From the NCBI GenBank assembly GCA_038521865.1, contig JBCBKO010000001.1:124001-188000 (forward strand): 64,000 bases of DNA. The letters are read 5' to 3'. This stretch comes from CALBPI01 sp038521865. Its GTDB lineage: Bacteria > Pseudomonadota > Gammaproteobacteria > Steroidobacterales > Woeseiaceae. The position numbers and the translations under genes were made by a program. Shown piece by piece: positions 1 through 8,038 of the stretch (position 1 is its first letter; each line of letters starts with the position of its first letter). The notes under the pieces are model-generated. The model searched no databases and was not told where the DNA came from. It was given only the letters and a program-made list of their open reading frames with translations.

Positions 1-2
1 TA

Positions 3-410
3 CACGATCTAATCTCCAACAAGAGTTGCTTATTCATTTGCGACGGCAAGAAGAGTTCCGAGCCAAAGTGCCAGGTTCTAAGCGAAGAACGGGCCAAGAG
101 AATAGCAACGAAACTCAGGTCTAGGGATTATGTGAGAATTGGAAGCGGCAGATTGCATCCGATACCTCTCTATTTTGGGGTGGATATTGATGCGGACTCT
201 GGTCGTTTGATGGATCTTATATCTATTTCGTCAGACGAAGACAGACTCAAGAATGATGTGACTTTGCTGTGCCAGCTTACGTTTTTGCAGAATAAACAGA
301 TGGGCAAGTTAATTGTGCCTCTTGTTCTCTCCAGTCTCGATGATCCCGAATTGGAGATTGCAATTAGTCCGAGTGGTTCAGAAACAGTAGTCTCCAGAGT
401 TGGGCCTTAA
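3..410 (+). CDS. 3' end of an unrecognised gene (5' truncated by window edge)
   Basis: The reading frame is open from the first bases of the window to the TAA ending at 410, about 135 residues. A GTG at 132 could start a 92-aa protein, but the frame continues upstream without a stop, so this is more likely the C-terminal part of a longer gene. The product is soluble, mixed alpha/beta in appearance and lysine-rich at the start, with no transmembrane segment and no motif I recognise. The next 300 bases hold no gene. It lies in the accessory region, so it may be island cargo. Function unknown. Confidence 0.5.
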   Translation, partial: HDLISNKSCLFICDGKKSSEPKCQVLSEERAKRIATKLRSRDYVRIGSGRLHPIPLYFGVDIDADSGRLMDLISISSDEDRLKNDVTLLCQLTFLQNKQMGKLIVPLVLSSLDDPELEIAISPSGSETVVSRVGP

Positions 411-643
411 CCAAACTTCACAGTGTGTCTTCCACCTATCCAAAAGAGTTATCGAAATGCTTGAGGCACCGTCAGACAGTAACGATTCGTAAGCTCCCCT
501 TTACGAGCGACCGCTAATGGCCGGAAACGGCCGCCAGACGATTTGCACTAGCCAAAGAGAGTGCATCTGGTTTGACGAGAAACTGGCTGAGCAAACTCGA
601 AGTGCTGTTTCGAAAAATGCAGGGAGCAGCTTTCCAGCCTAGC
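411..643. other. Intergenic gap with small hairpins, no gene seen
   Basis: I see no credible reading frame here. Two small stem-loops can be drawn: a TCGTAA/TTACGA pair near 487-506, and GGCCG-GAAA-CGGCC at 519-532, a 5-bp stem capped by a GNRA tetraloop. Neither is followed by a T-run, so a terminator role is unproven. The promoter of the next operon starts at 644. Confidence 0.4.
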
Positions 644-692
644 TTGACACTAAATATTACGTATGTAATATATTTATTATTACAAACGTAAA
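644..692 (+). promoter_or_regulatory. Promoter with two BlaI-type operators
   Basis: TTGACA at 644-649 and TAATAT at 666-671 form a near-consensus sigma-70 promoter with a 16-bp spacer. Two dyads of the form TTAC-N4-GTAA overlap or follow the -10: TTACGTATGTAA at 657-668 and TTACAAACGTAA at 680-691, 23 bp apart centre to centre, about two helical turns. BlaI/MecI repressors are known to bind TACA/TGTA-type dyads in this arrangement, and the first downstream gene is a BlaI homologue. Autorepression is therefore the natural inference. Confidence 0.75.
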
Positions 693-708
693 AGTAAGGC
701 TTACCTCG

Positions 709-1074
709 ATGTCAATCAGCGAAGCGGAAAGTGCTGTAATGCAGGTTCTGTGGTCGACTCATCCGTTATCCGCACAAGAGATTGTAGAGCGTGTAGCGGC
801 GCCAAATGACTGGACGGACGTCACCGTTCGATCCTTGCTTAATCGGCTACTCAAAAAGGGGGCATTGAGTGCCGTGCGCGATGGCCGTAAATACCTTTAC
901 TCACCGGTTTTGTCTCGAGAGGAATACGTCGATACAGAAAGCAGGGGTCTGCTTGATCGTCTTTTTGACGGTCAGCTTGCCCCATTGGTGAGCCATTTCT
1001 CTGAGCGAGAAGCATTGTCTCCGGAAGACGTTCGTGCCTTAAAAGCACTAGTCGAGGAGTTGCCCGATGGGTGA
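709..1074 (+). CDS. blaI: BlaI/MecI-family transcriptional repressor
   Basis: A 121-aa protein of normal family length. The N-terminal winged helix (about residues 4-75) has the familiar pattern: an 'SEAESAVMQVLW' opening helix, 'SAQEIVERV', then 'VTVRSLLNRLLKKGAL' as recognition helix and wing. The C-terminal half is the dimerisation helix region. Family members are homodimers released from DNA when a membrane metallopeptidase of the BlaR1/MecR1 type causes their cleavage. The gene overlaps the following M56 peptidase gene by 8 bp and sits directly behind a promoter with two matching dyads. Which downstream genes it controls beyond its own operon is inference, although the serine hydrolase at 3000 is the obvious candidate. 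Confidence 0.9.
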   Translation: MSISEAESAVMQVLWSTHPLSAQEIVERVAAPNDWTDVTVRSLLNRLLKKGALSAVRDGRKYLYSPVLSREEYVDTESRGLLDRLFDGQLAPLVSHFSEREALSPEDVRALKALVEELPDG

Positions 1075-2890
1075 GTTGATGCTCGCTCTGCAGCTTGCAG
1101 TTGCTGTAGCGTTGGCGCTTGTACTTGTTCTACGTGGAGCAATACGTCGGTTGGCGGGCCCACGCATCGCGCTCTGGCTCTGGATGCTACCGATTTTGGC
1201 GCCCCTAGCAGTCCTAGTGCCGGGCCCAGCTCAAGAGACCGGTTCGGACATTGCTATTGCGGCATTGATTGAGAAACCTCGCGTTCTTGACCGTTCCCCT
1301 CCAGTTGCCCAAACCTCTGCGACGTCAACGCAGCACTCTTCAATAAAAGCGGTGACGCCGCGGTGGTTCGACCGGCTCGAAGACCCTCTACTTACTGGTT
1401 GGTTTATTGGAGCGGTCCTCGTATTTCTTATTCTGATTGTTAGGCAATGGCGGTTTGTGCGTTCCTTGGATCCACTCACACCGGCTCCAGAGCTTGGCGA
1501 CCGCGTTTTTCGGTCTTCTAATTTCGAAGTAGGCGTCAGTCTGATTGGTTTCGTGCGAATACGGGTCGTCGTTCCCACCAATTTTGAAAGCCTCTTTGAT
1601 TGTCAGGCGCGCGCACTGATTCTCGATCATGAACGTGAGCATCTAAGAGCAGGCCATATGCGGATGAACGCGGTAGCGATGGCGATTCAAATTCTGTGTT
1701 GGTGCAATCCGTTGGTATATGCAGGGCTACATCGTTTTCGTCTTGATCAAGAGCTTGCCTGCGATGCGGCAGTTCTAGAGAAAGCGTCCGGAGTCGTGCG
1801 CGCGTATGGCGCAGCGCTGCTCAAAGCACAGCAAACCCATCGGAACCCGTTAGCCTGTGCTTGGAAGTCTGAGTCAAGCTTAGAGACGCGTTTGCGATTG
1901 CTCGGAAAGCGGACCCCCACTGGGTTCAATCGTTGCGCTGGAATCGCGCTCTTGAGCGTGGCTTTTGCGGGTGTGACCAGTGCTGGCTGGGCTGCTTACC
2001 CTGATTACCGAGAATCTTCGCTTGTTGCAGAGAATCCCGACCGATCGCTGCGCGCCGAGAGCTTTTTGGCGTCTCGGGTTTCTCTTATTGGAATTAATTC
2101 GGACGTCGAACTGGTCTTCGAGAGTCGCACGGACATCCTAATGGTCGGTCATCGGCACCAAGCGCTTAGTCACACCATTAATCAGGGAGATTTGATAATT
2201 CGATCAGGCAGGTTTGAGGAACCGTGTCGAGATCGTGGCTTGCCCAAGAGGCAAATTACGATGCATGTGCCAGTAGGTACGATTGTCGCCTCGCGTGGCA
2301 GGGCGGATATCGCGGTGTTATCCAACGTTGGCGTGAATTTGGCGTTGCAGGGATGTGGTTTCGTTGACCTTGGCGATAATCAAGACAATGTACGTCTGAG
2401 CGTGGATGGCGATTTTGATGTTCGTGGCGGAACGGTGCGCAACGATGTGATCGCCGAGAGTTCAGGCAGTTCAGCAATTCAACTTGATCAAATTGGTGGA
2501 GCGTTGGCAGCGAATACTTCCGGTAGTTCTGATATTTCCATAGGACGGGTTGCCGAAGGCGGTAAGGTGCTTGCCGGCGGCGGCTCTCGTTTGATCATTA
2601 AAGAATGGCGTGGTGGCATTGAGGCGAGCATTGGCGGAGGCAGCGAACTCTGGATTGAACAGTTGAGCGCCTCCGAATCCACACTGATTGCCAGTGGTTC
2701 CGGGAGCATTTTAGTCGGAGAGGGCTTTGCCCACGTTCTAGATATTGATCAACCTGCCGACGGGGAGGTTTATTTCGGCGGCAGAGCGAAGCGAAGCAAA
2801 GTCCGGAATCGTGGAAGCGCTTTCGTGACGATCGGTCAAACCGACACCATTGACAGCCGCGGGCTCCTAAGGGTCTCCGAGCCTCCGTAA
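1067..2890 (+). CDS. M56 (BlaR1-like) membrane metallopeptidase with C-terminal DUF2807-like domain
   Basis: A 607-aa protein. Hydrophobic helices lie at about residues 5-25, 30-50 and 110-130, then a zinc peptidase domain with HExxH in 'LILDHEREHLRAGH' (about 187-191) and 'ELACD' downstream, and another transmembrane helix near 285-305. This is the M56 layout. After the last helix a normal BlaR1 carries a penicillin-binding sensor. Here residues of about 340-600 are instead Gly/Ser-rich with short repeating beta turns ('ESSGSS', 'NTSGSSD', 'GGGSRL', 'GGGSELW', 'SGSGS'), like the DUF2807/head-GIN beta-helix fold. The expected location is inner membrane with that domain in the periplasm. The ATG lies inside the end of blaI, implying coupling. 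The peptidase presumably signals to BlaI; the stimulus is unknown and is unlikely to be acylation by a beta-lactam. Confidence 0.85.
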   Translation: MGELMLALQLAVAVALALVLVLRGAIRRLAGPRIALWLWMLPILAPLAVLVPGPAQETGSDIAIAALIEKPRVLDRSPPVAQTSATSTQHSSIKAVTPRWFDRLEDPLLTGWFIGAVLVFLILIVRQWRFVRSLDPLTPAPELGDRVFRSSNFEVGVSLIGFVRIRVVVPTNFESLFDCQARALILDHEREHLRAGHMRMNAVAMAIQILCWCNPLVYAGLHRFRLDQELACDAAVLEKASGVVRAYGAALLKAQQTHRNPLACAWKSESSLETRLRLLGKRTPTGFNRCAGIALLSVAFAGVTSAGWAAYPDYRESSLVAENPDRSLRAESFLASRVSLIGINSDVELVFESRTDILMVGHRHQALSHTINQGDLIIRSGRFEEPCRDRGLPKRQITMHVPVGTIVASRGRADIAVLSNVGVNLALQGCGFVDLGDNQDNVRLSVDGDFDVRGGTVRNDVIAESSGSSAIQLDQIGGALAANTSGSSDISIGRVAEGGKVLAGGGSRLIIKEWRGGIEASIGGGSELWIEQLSASESTLIASGSGSILVGEGFAHVLDIDQPADGEVYFGGRAKRSKVRNRGSAFVTIGQTDTIDSRGLLRVSEPP

Positions 2891-2999
2891 GTCGGCAGCG
2901 GCTATTTCAAAGCCACTACATGCACCAACAGAGTTTCCCTAGAAATGGCTAGCCGATTCGGCAGCCGACGGTCTCGCTTTGTCGCCAAAAATCACTCGG

Positions 3000-4718
3000 A
3001 TGGACAATCCTATGCACAGAATTCTTACCAGTCTCTTTTTGGCAGCTGCTCTTGCACTGCAGGTCTTACCAGCGTTCGCAGTCGAGTTGGGTGACATCCG
3101 TGCGCTTTATAAAGATAACTTTAACGACGAGGCGCCCGGACTAGCTGTGGTCGTCGTAAAAGACAACGAGACCATTTTCTCTGAAGGATTTGGCGGCGCC
3201 AACCTTGAGTACGGTATTCCTATCAGCGAGTCGACTGTTTTTCACGTCGCATCGCTCTCCAAGCAATTCACGGCATTCGCCATTCTGAAGCTAGAGCAAG
3301 ACGGATTGCTTTCGGTTGATGACGATGTAAGAACGTACCTCCCCGAGGTGCCAGACTTTGGACATACAATCACGCTCAGGCACTTACTCACTCATTCAAG
3401 TGGGTTGCGTGAGCAGTGGCGCCTTTTGGAGATGGCAGGTTGGAGGTTGGACGATGTCATTACCAATGACCATGTTCTGACCCTGGTACAGGATCAGAAA
3501 TCACTGAATTTTGTTCCTGGTACTAAATTCATGTATTGCAATACGGGTTTCACACTCCTGGCCGAGATCGTTGAGCGAGTGACGGACCAGTCCTTTGCAG
3601 AATATGCGAATACACAGATCTTCGAACCACTCGAAATGGAGAGCAGCCTGTTTTTCGATGACCATGAAACAATTGTTACAAATCGTGCTTATTCATATCA
3701 GAGGATGGATGGGGTCGTGCGCAAAAGTCGATTGAACTTTGCGACTGTTGGTCCGACCAGTCTATTTACGACGGTAAGTGACATGAGCAAATGGGCCATC
3801 AACTTTAGTACGTTGACCATTGGTAATAAGGAAATCTTCGAAAAGATGAGTCGCATGGGCGAGCGACCAGACGGTTCGCCCGTATCGTACGCGATGGGGC
3901 AATTCGTAGATCAGTACAAGGGGCGGCAAATGATTTACCACTCGGGTTCCGATGCCGGGTATCGAGCCTTTTTCGCCCGTCTTCCTGAAGAAAGACTATC
4001 GGTCGCGGTATTTGCGAATGCGTCAAATATCGATGCGAGAAGCGAGACGTTTAAAGCCATAGATCTATACCTCGAGGATGGTGCCACGACAGCCTCAAGT
4101 CCTGAGCCAGAGACGGCAAAAGACTTCGAGTATGATCCGGAGACTTTTATCAGTGTCTTACCTGAGCAACTGAAACCCTTTGAGGCGCGCTATTGGAATC
4201 CTGAGGAGAATAGTTTTACCGAAATTAAGGTGCGAGAAAACGAACTCATCTTCACGCCGCCCAGCGGCAGCGAGGTTACGTTGATTCCGGTTGGGGCAGG
4301 GCAGTTCAAGTTGCCCGGCACCCCTTATGATGTTTCCGTGAATTTCAAGACAGATGAAGAGCGCGGGGAGATCATGGAGGTCTATGTTCCTGACCTTATG
4401 TGGCTGTGGCTACAGAAGGTCCAAGACTCTGAAACGAACGGTTTAGATGCCAGCAACAACCCGTATCTGGGAACCTATATTAGTGACGAACTCGGGGCGT
4501 CTTATGAATTGACTTTTGATGGTGAAAGCTACGCACTGATTCACTATAGGCTTGGGATCATTCCGCTAACGCGAATTGATGACAATCTCTTCACTTCGAC
4601 CAATCGGAATTTCCGGCAGGTTACGTTCATGAAGGATGAGAATTTGAACGTGACTGCTTTTTCGGTACGCAATGATGGAATCAATTCATTGGAGTTTAGA
4701 AGAGTGCTGAAGCAATAG
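3000..4718 (+). CDS. Secreted serine hydrolase, class C beta-lactamase / penicillin-binding fold
   Basis: About 572 aa from the ATG at 3000. A TTG at 2979 and an ATG at 3012 are in frame; the 3000 and 3012 starts both place a clean signal peptide ending 'PAFA' at the N-terminus. The beta-lactamase-fold domain (about 30-350) shows all three active-site elements: SxxK in 'ASLSKQF', YxN in 'YCNTGF' and HxG in 'YHSGSD'. Residues of about 390-570 are an extra beta-rich domain, as in many PF00144 proteins of unknown substrate. True AmpC enzymes are about 380 aa, so this is more likely an esterase, peptidase or peptidoglycan-acting enzyme than a resistance enzyme. It lies 110 bp after the M56 gene on the same strand, and the set resembles a bla regulon. 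Substrate unknown. Confidence 0.8.
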   Translation: MDNPMHRILTSLFLAAALALQVLPAFAVELGDIRALYKDNFNDEAPGLAVVVVKDNETIFSEGFGGANLEYGIPISESTVFHVASLSKQFTAFAILKLEQDGLLSVDDDVRTYLPEVPDFGHTITLRHLLTHSSGLREQWRLLEMAGWRLDDVITNDHVLTLVQDQKSLNFVPGTKFMYCNTGFTLLAEIVERVTDQSFAEYANTQIFEPLEMESSLFFDDHETIVTNRAYSYQRMDGVVRKSRLNFATVGPTSLFTTVSDMSKWAINFSTLTIGNKEIFEKMSRMGERPDGSPVSYAMGQFVDQYKGRQMIYHSGSDAGYRAFFARLPEERLSVAVFANASNIDARSETFKAIDLYLEDGATTASSPEPETAKDFEYDPETFISVLPEQLKPFEARYWNPEENSFTEIKVRENELIFTPPSGSEVTLIPVGAGQFKLPGTPYDVSVNFKTDEERGEIMEVYVPDLMWLWLQKVQDSETNGLDASNNPYLGTYISDELGASYELTFDGESYALIHYRLGIIPLTRIDDNLFTSTNRNFRQVTFMKDENLNVTAFSVRNDGINSLEFRRVLKQ

Positions 4719-4722
4719 ATGG

Positions 4723-4857
4723 TTAGACTCCTTGACGCGCCCGGTTACCGCGCCAAGACAGAATGATTCCCCATATCGTGAGGGCTAACCCTCCTGCGAG
4801 CCCCCATGCTAAACATATACTGGTAATCGTGCCCAGGAACGCGAGGCCTAAGTTCAT
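4723..4857 (-). CDS. Possible 44-aa hydrophobic small protein
   Basis: A minus-strand frame from ATG (4857) to TAA (4723) encodes 44 residues. There are two short hydrophobic stretches (about 3-20 and 22-34), then a basic tail 'SWRGNRARQGV', which fits a small inner-membrane protein under the positive-inside rule. It fills most of the gap between the serine hydrolase and the next plus-strand gene. There is no convincing ribosome binding site, so the frame could be chance. No family recognised. Confidence 0.3.
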   Translation of the reverse strand: MNLGLAFLGTITSICLAWGLAGGLALTIWGIILSWRGNRARQGV

Positions 4858-4874
4858 TAAGGTGTAAGAAGTCC

Positions 4875-5375
4875 TTGGATAGCTATTTCACGCACGAGTT
4901 CGAAGCCGTCATCTCTGAGTTTGGTGTCGGCAAGACTCGCAAAATCTGGTATCGAGTTGTTTTCATGCCAGCAACTCTCGAAGGTGAGTTGCCGTTTGGT
5001 CAGTTCCCACGCTTACGGATTGATGGCGAGATAGCGGACGTCCCCATTGCCAATGCGTTTATGCCAACCGGAGATGGGAGACGATACTTGATTGTGTCAC
5101 CCGAAGTCATGAAGAGCGCGTCGCTTTCGCTTGGCGATACAGTCTCAGTTAGGTTCCGTATCGCGGATCAGGATCACGTCGACGTACCAGATTCACTCAC
5201 TCTTGCAATTGATAGCTTGCAACCTGCAAAGCGGGTCTGGGACGGTCTTACGTCTGGAAAAAGACGGGCACTTGCGTTTCATGTCTCGAACGCAAAGACT
5301 GAGCCAACTCAGGCCAAACGCATAGCCGATGTCATTGAGGCACTAACGGAATTTGACGGGAAACTACGCCGGTAG
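4875..5375 (+). CDS. YdeI/OmpD-associated family protein with DUF1905 domain
   Basis: 166 aa from a TTG start preceded by AAGGTG at 4859-4864. The N-terminal 95 residues form a small beta-barrel-like domain of the DUF1905 type ('IWYRVVFMPATLEGELPFG', 'LRIDGEIADVPI', 'YLIVSPEVMKSASLSLGDTV'). The C-terminal helical part ('VWDGLTSGKRRALAFHVSNAKTEPTQAKRIADVIEAL') matches the YdeI/OmpD-associated (bacteriocin-protection) signature. Members are small cytoplasmic proteins of unclear biochemistry. There is no signal peptide. It seems to be a single gene and shows no direct link to its neighbours. Confidence 0.75.
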   Translation: MDSYFTHEFEAVISEFGVGKTRKIWYRVVFMPATLEGELPFGQFPRLRIDGEIADVPIANAFMPTGDGRRYLIVSPEVMKSASLSLGDTVSVRFRIADQDHVDVPDSLTLAIDSLQPAKRVWDGLTSGKRRALAFHVSNAKTEPTQAKRIADVIEALTEFDGKLRR

Positions 5376-5546
5376 GTTTGCGCAAAGAGAAACACCACTG
5401 CTGATTTCCGGTGAATGAGAGTGTCGGAGATTGTCGAGTGGCAGACTTACGATCGATATCAGCTGCATCCGAATTCGAAGGTAGAATGACGGCCTCTGGC
5501 CGACGCTCGGAACTAGTCGGGCGGACGCATCGGAATAAGGTATCTC

Positions 5547-6320
5547 ATGGGCTATTTCAACGCGGCAATCCTGTTCAAGAAGCAACCGGACTGGTCTAAG
5601 CTCGACGCATTGCCCGAGAGCATTGGGCTGCGCGGATACGCACACAATGACGCGGCACTGTGGTTGCTGGAATTCTGGGCGCGCAATCCAGCGCCCCAAT
5701 ATCCGTTCACCGAAGGGCATGAAGAAAGGATATTCGGTGGACTCACGAGCAATGCCGTTGTTGGGAAACTCGAGGCGCTAAACAAGGCTTGGCGTGAGGT
5801 CTACGGGGATATTTGGTTAAGACTTGGTCTATCGGTCGCAACGCTGACGGGTCAAGATATCTTCTTCTTTGCCGATGATGACGATTGGTTTGACTACGCT
5901 TACTCAATCACGAACGGCGAGGTCACCGCACTGGCATTACGCGTCAGTATGTCGAACTTTGTGATGAACGCCTCCGGCGACTTCGAAGTAACACCCGGCA
6001 TCGACGCCGAAGGCGGCGGCGAGGCAGACTTGACCCAAGATGAGATCAAGACGCTTGGCGCATTACCGTTCGTCGCAATCCAACCGCCAATGGAATTTGT
6101 CAGCGGGATACCACTCGCTGCCAACGTTCTTAAGCTCTGGCCTAGAGAAATCGGCAAGGCTGAGGCGCTACTCGGTGTCGGTACCTGGGACCCGTTCATG
6201 AACTTCAATGACAAATCGGAAATGATTTACGAACGGTTGCCGTCCGTCAAAGAAGAACCTGCTCTGAAACGGGAGGGTCGACAATCTGCTCCAAAGCCAT
6301 GGTGGAAGTTTTGGGTATGA
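5547..6320 (+). CDS. Hypothetical soluble protein, 257 aa
   Basis: The ATG at 5547 follows an AAGGTA-like ribosome binding site. The protein is acidic and soluble, with no signal peptide. Visible landmarks are an aromatic and acidic patch 'FFFADDDDWFDYAYSI' near residue 112, an acidic Gly-rich loop 'DAEGGGEADLTQDEI' near 158, and the C-terminal end 'KPWWKFWV'. Such Trp/Phe tails occur at the end of many unrelated proteins. I recognise no family. The gene sits alone between a YdeI-like gene and a long non-coding gap in the accessory region. Confidence 0.6.
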   Translation: MGYFNAAILFKKQPDWSKLDALPESIGLRGYAHNDAALWLLEFWARNPAPQYPFTEGHEERIFGGLTSNAVVGKLEALNKAWREVYGDIWLRLGLSVATLTGQDIFFFADDDDWFDYAYSITNGEVTALALRVSMSNFVMNASGDFEVTPGIDAEGGGEADLTQDEIKTLGALPFVAIQPPMEFVSGIPLAANVLKLWPREIGKAEALLGVGTWDPFMNFNDKSEMIYERLPSVKEEPALKREGRQSAPKPWWKFWV

Positions 6321-6833
6321 GCACAGGCTGATCCGACCTGAGACCCTTTTACACTTTTTATGGTCATGATCGTAGAGGATCGTGCGAGTTGTAAGATGCA
6401 GTGCGACCGCCGTTGGTGAATAGTTGAAGGCCGCAGCCTCTCCAAATTGAAGCGTTCAAGCGGCTGCGGCTCGAGGTAACTGTCGTTCGATCACGGCGTC
6501 GGTTTCTATCCCGTTGTTGCTACTTAACACGATGAGGAAGATCAGGACCAGTGCCGTCGATAAGCTGCATTATCGTTAGTTGCTTGGGCATATCGAGCAA
6601 CGGGAACGGGCGGAGTCGTTTCGCCGTGCTTCACTATTACGTTCTCTCCCCACGATATGGGCCTATTTGATCCCCTTGATTTGGTCCGAACGCCCTCTCC
6701 TGAATTACGCCGGTAGCTTCATGTGATTCATGCTTGGTCCAGTAGAGAGTAAAATGGCATCGCAACCGGCATCCTTCTCCAAAGCGATGGTCAATTGAAA
6801 AAAATTAGATCAGATAAAACAATAAATTATCGA
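6321..6833. other. Long intergenic region with an inverted repeat
   Basis: About 500 bp without a convincing gene. It holds a perfect 9-bp inverted repeat, GCCGCAGCC (6430-6438) and GGCTGCGGC (6462-6470), whose loop contains a second nested stem TTGAA-gcg-TTCAA (6447-6459). A 48-codon frame begins near 6577, but it has no supporting signal. The 3' part becomes AT-rich just before the fic promoter. Confidence 0.45.
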
Positions 6834-6871
6834 TTGACTAGCCAAAATTATCCGGTATATTGTCCGGCATT
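6834..6871 (+). promoter_or_regulatory. Promoter of the fic-kinase-TPR operon, predicted near-leaderless
   Basis: TTGACT (6834-6839) and TATATT (6856-6861) are separated by 16 bp, a good sigma-70 promoter. Transcription would start near 6868, only a few bases before the ATG at 6872, so the mRNA would be leaderless or nearly so. There is no Shine-Dalgarno sequence. Two TCCGG pentamers at 6851-6855 and 6863-6867 flank the -10 and could be an operator. Confidence 0.6.
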
Positions 6872-8038
6872 ATGATAGGTTTCGCCATCCAACCGACCAT
6901 TCCTAGCGGCAGTTGGCCTCAACTCGAGGAGCAAGCGTTAGCGCTAACAAGCACCGCAAATCGACTTGCGGCCAGCCTTCCTGCGTCAGTCCAGCTTGGC
7001 GTAGGCGAACTGGTTCGATCGATGAACTGCTATTACTCCAACCTAATCGAGGGGCACCCTACGTTGCCTCGCGAGATAGATGATGCGCTGAAGGACCGAT
7101 ACTCCGATGATCCAGAGCGACGCGATCTCCAGATCGAGGCAATCGCTCACATTACTGTCCAACGTATGATCGACTTGGGCGAAGCGCCCGGAATGGATGC
7201 GACGTCATCGGAGTACATCAAGTGGCTTCACTTTGAATTTTGTAGCCGAGTTCCTGATGACATGTTGGTGGCCAAGAACCCAGATACTGGTGAAGAGGTA
7301 AAGGTGATACCAGGCAGGTTCAGGGAATGTGAGGTGAAGGTAGGTCGCCACCTACCGCCTGGTGTAGGGGATCTATCGCCGCTGGTTGATCGCTTCACGG
7401 AGGATTACAGCTCCGAACAACTGCGTGGTGTAAGCGCGCTTTTCGCTATTCCAGCAGCGCATCATCGCCTGCTGTGGATTCATCCGTTTGTAGACGGCAA
7501 TGGCCGAGTCGCGCGCCTTATGTCTCATGCAATGCTTCTCCAGTCTGGTCTTGGCAGTCCTTTGTGGTCGATTTCCCGGGGGCTCGCTCGTCGAGTTGAT
7601 GAGTACAAAAGAATGCTGGCCGCAGCAGATCAGGCACGTCAGGGCGATCTGGATGGAAGAGGCAACCTCTCTCAAGCGGCGTTGGTTAGCTTCTGCGAGT
7701 TTTTTTTCGATGCGTGTCTTGATCAGGTCAGATTTATGGAGTCGCTGCTTGACCCCTCGGAGTTAGGGCGGCGCATCAAACTCTATGCACGAGATGAGGT
7801 TGACAGCGGTAGGCTACCCAAGGGGTCCGAAGCTATTTTGATGGAAGCGTTTTCGGCGGGTGAGGTCGAGCGAGGAAAGGTCCGTGACCTTACGGGATAC
7901 CAGGATCGTCGTGCGCGTCAAATTCTGTCAGAACTCGTGCAGAAGGATTTACTAGTCTCAACTGGGCCGCGGCGGCCGGTCAGGTTGGGATTTCCGTTAC
8001 ACGTTGCCGAGCGATGGTTACCATCGCTGTATGTCTGA
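6872..8038 (+). CDS. fic: Fic-family protein (predicted AMPylating or NMPylating enzyme)
   Basis: 388 aa from the ATG at 6872; a TTG at 6860 is in frame but would lie inside the -10. The complete Fic active-site loop HPFVDGNGR starts at His204 and continues with VAR. Established Fic chemistry transfers AMP or another phosphate-containing group to a hydroxyl side chain, using the motif His as base. An inhibitory-helix motif (S/T)xxxE(G/N) is visible at residues 56-61 (S-NLI-EG), so the enzyme is probably self-inhibited by its own N-terminus. The C-terminal 100 residues ('VRDLTGYQDRRARQILSELVQKDLL') look like a winged helix-turn-helix. This is the first gene of a three-gene operon: its stop overlaps the kinase start by 8 bp. 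The kinase or TPR partner is a plausible substrate or regulator (inference). Confidence 0.9.
   Translation: MIGFAIQPTIPSGSWPQLEEQALALTSTANRLAASLPASVQLGVGELVRSMNCYYSNLIEGHPTLPREIDDALKDRYSDDPERRDLQIEAIAHITVQRMIDLGEAPGMDATSSEYIKWLHFEFCSRVPDDMLVAKNPDTGEEVKVIPGRFRECEVKVGRHLPPGVGDLSPLVDRFTEDYSSEQLRGVSALFAIPAAHHRLLWIHPFVDGNGRVARLMSHAMLLQSGLGSPLWSISRGLARRVDEYKRMLAAADQARQGDLDGRGNLSQAALVSFCEFFFDACLDQVRFMESLLDPSELGRRIKLYARDEVDSGRLPKGSEAILMEAFSAGEVERGKVRDLTGYQDRRARQILSELVQKDLLVSTGPRRPVRLGFPLHVAERWLPSLYV

Noticed and set aside
2979..4718. Genuine class C beta-lactamase resistance locus
   Set aside because: All three catalytic motifs exist, but the protein is about 200 residues longer than AmpC, and the associated sensor lacks a penicillin-binding domain. 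Resistance cannot be claimed.
6422..6480. Integron attC site
   Set aside because: The nested palindrome and AGTT/AACT ends look faintly like attC, but the GTTRRRY core is not matched and no integron integrase or cassette array is nearby; the 10744 integrase lacks integron-type features.
7700..7707. Run of eight T in fic as a frameshift site
   Set aside because: The frame is intact through Phe-Phe codons and both flanks fit the family, so no programmed or accidental shift needs to be assumed.
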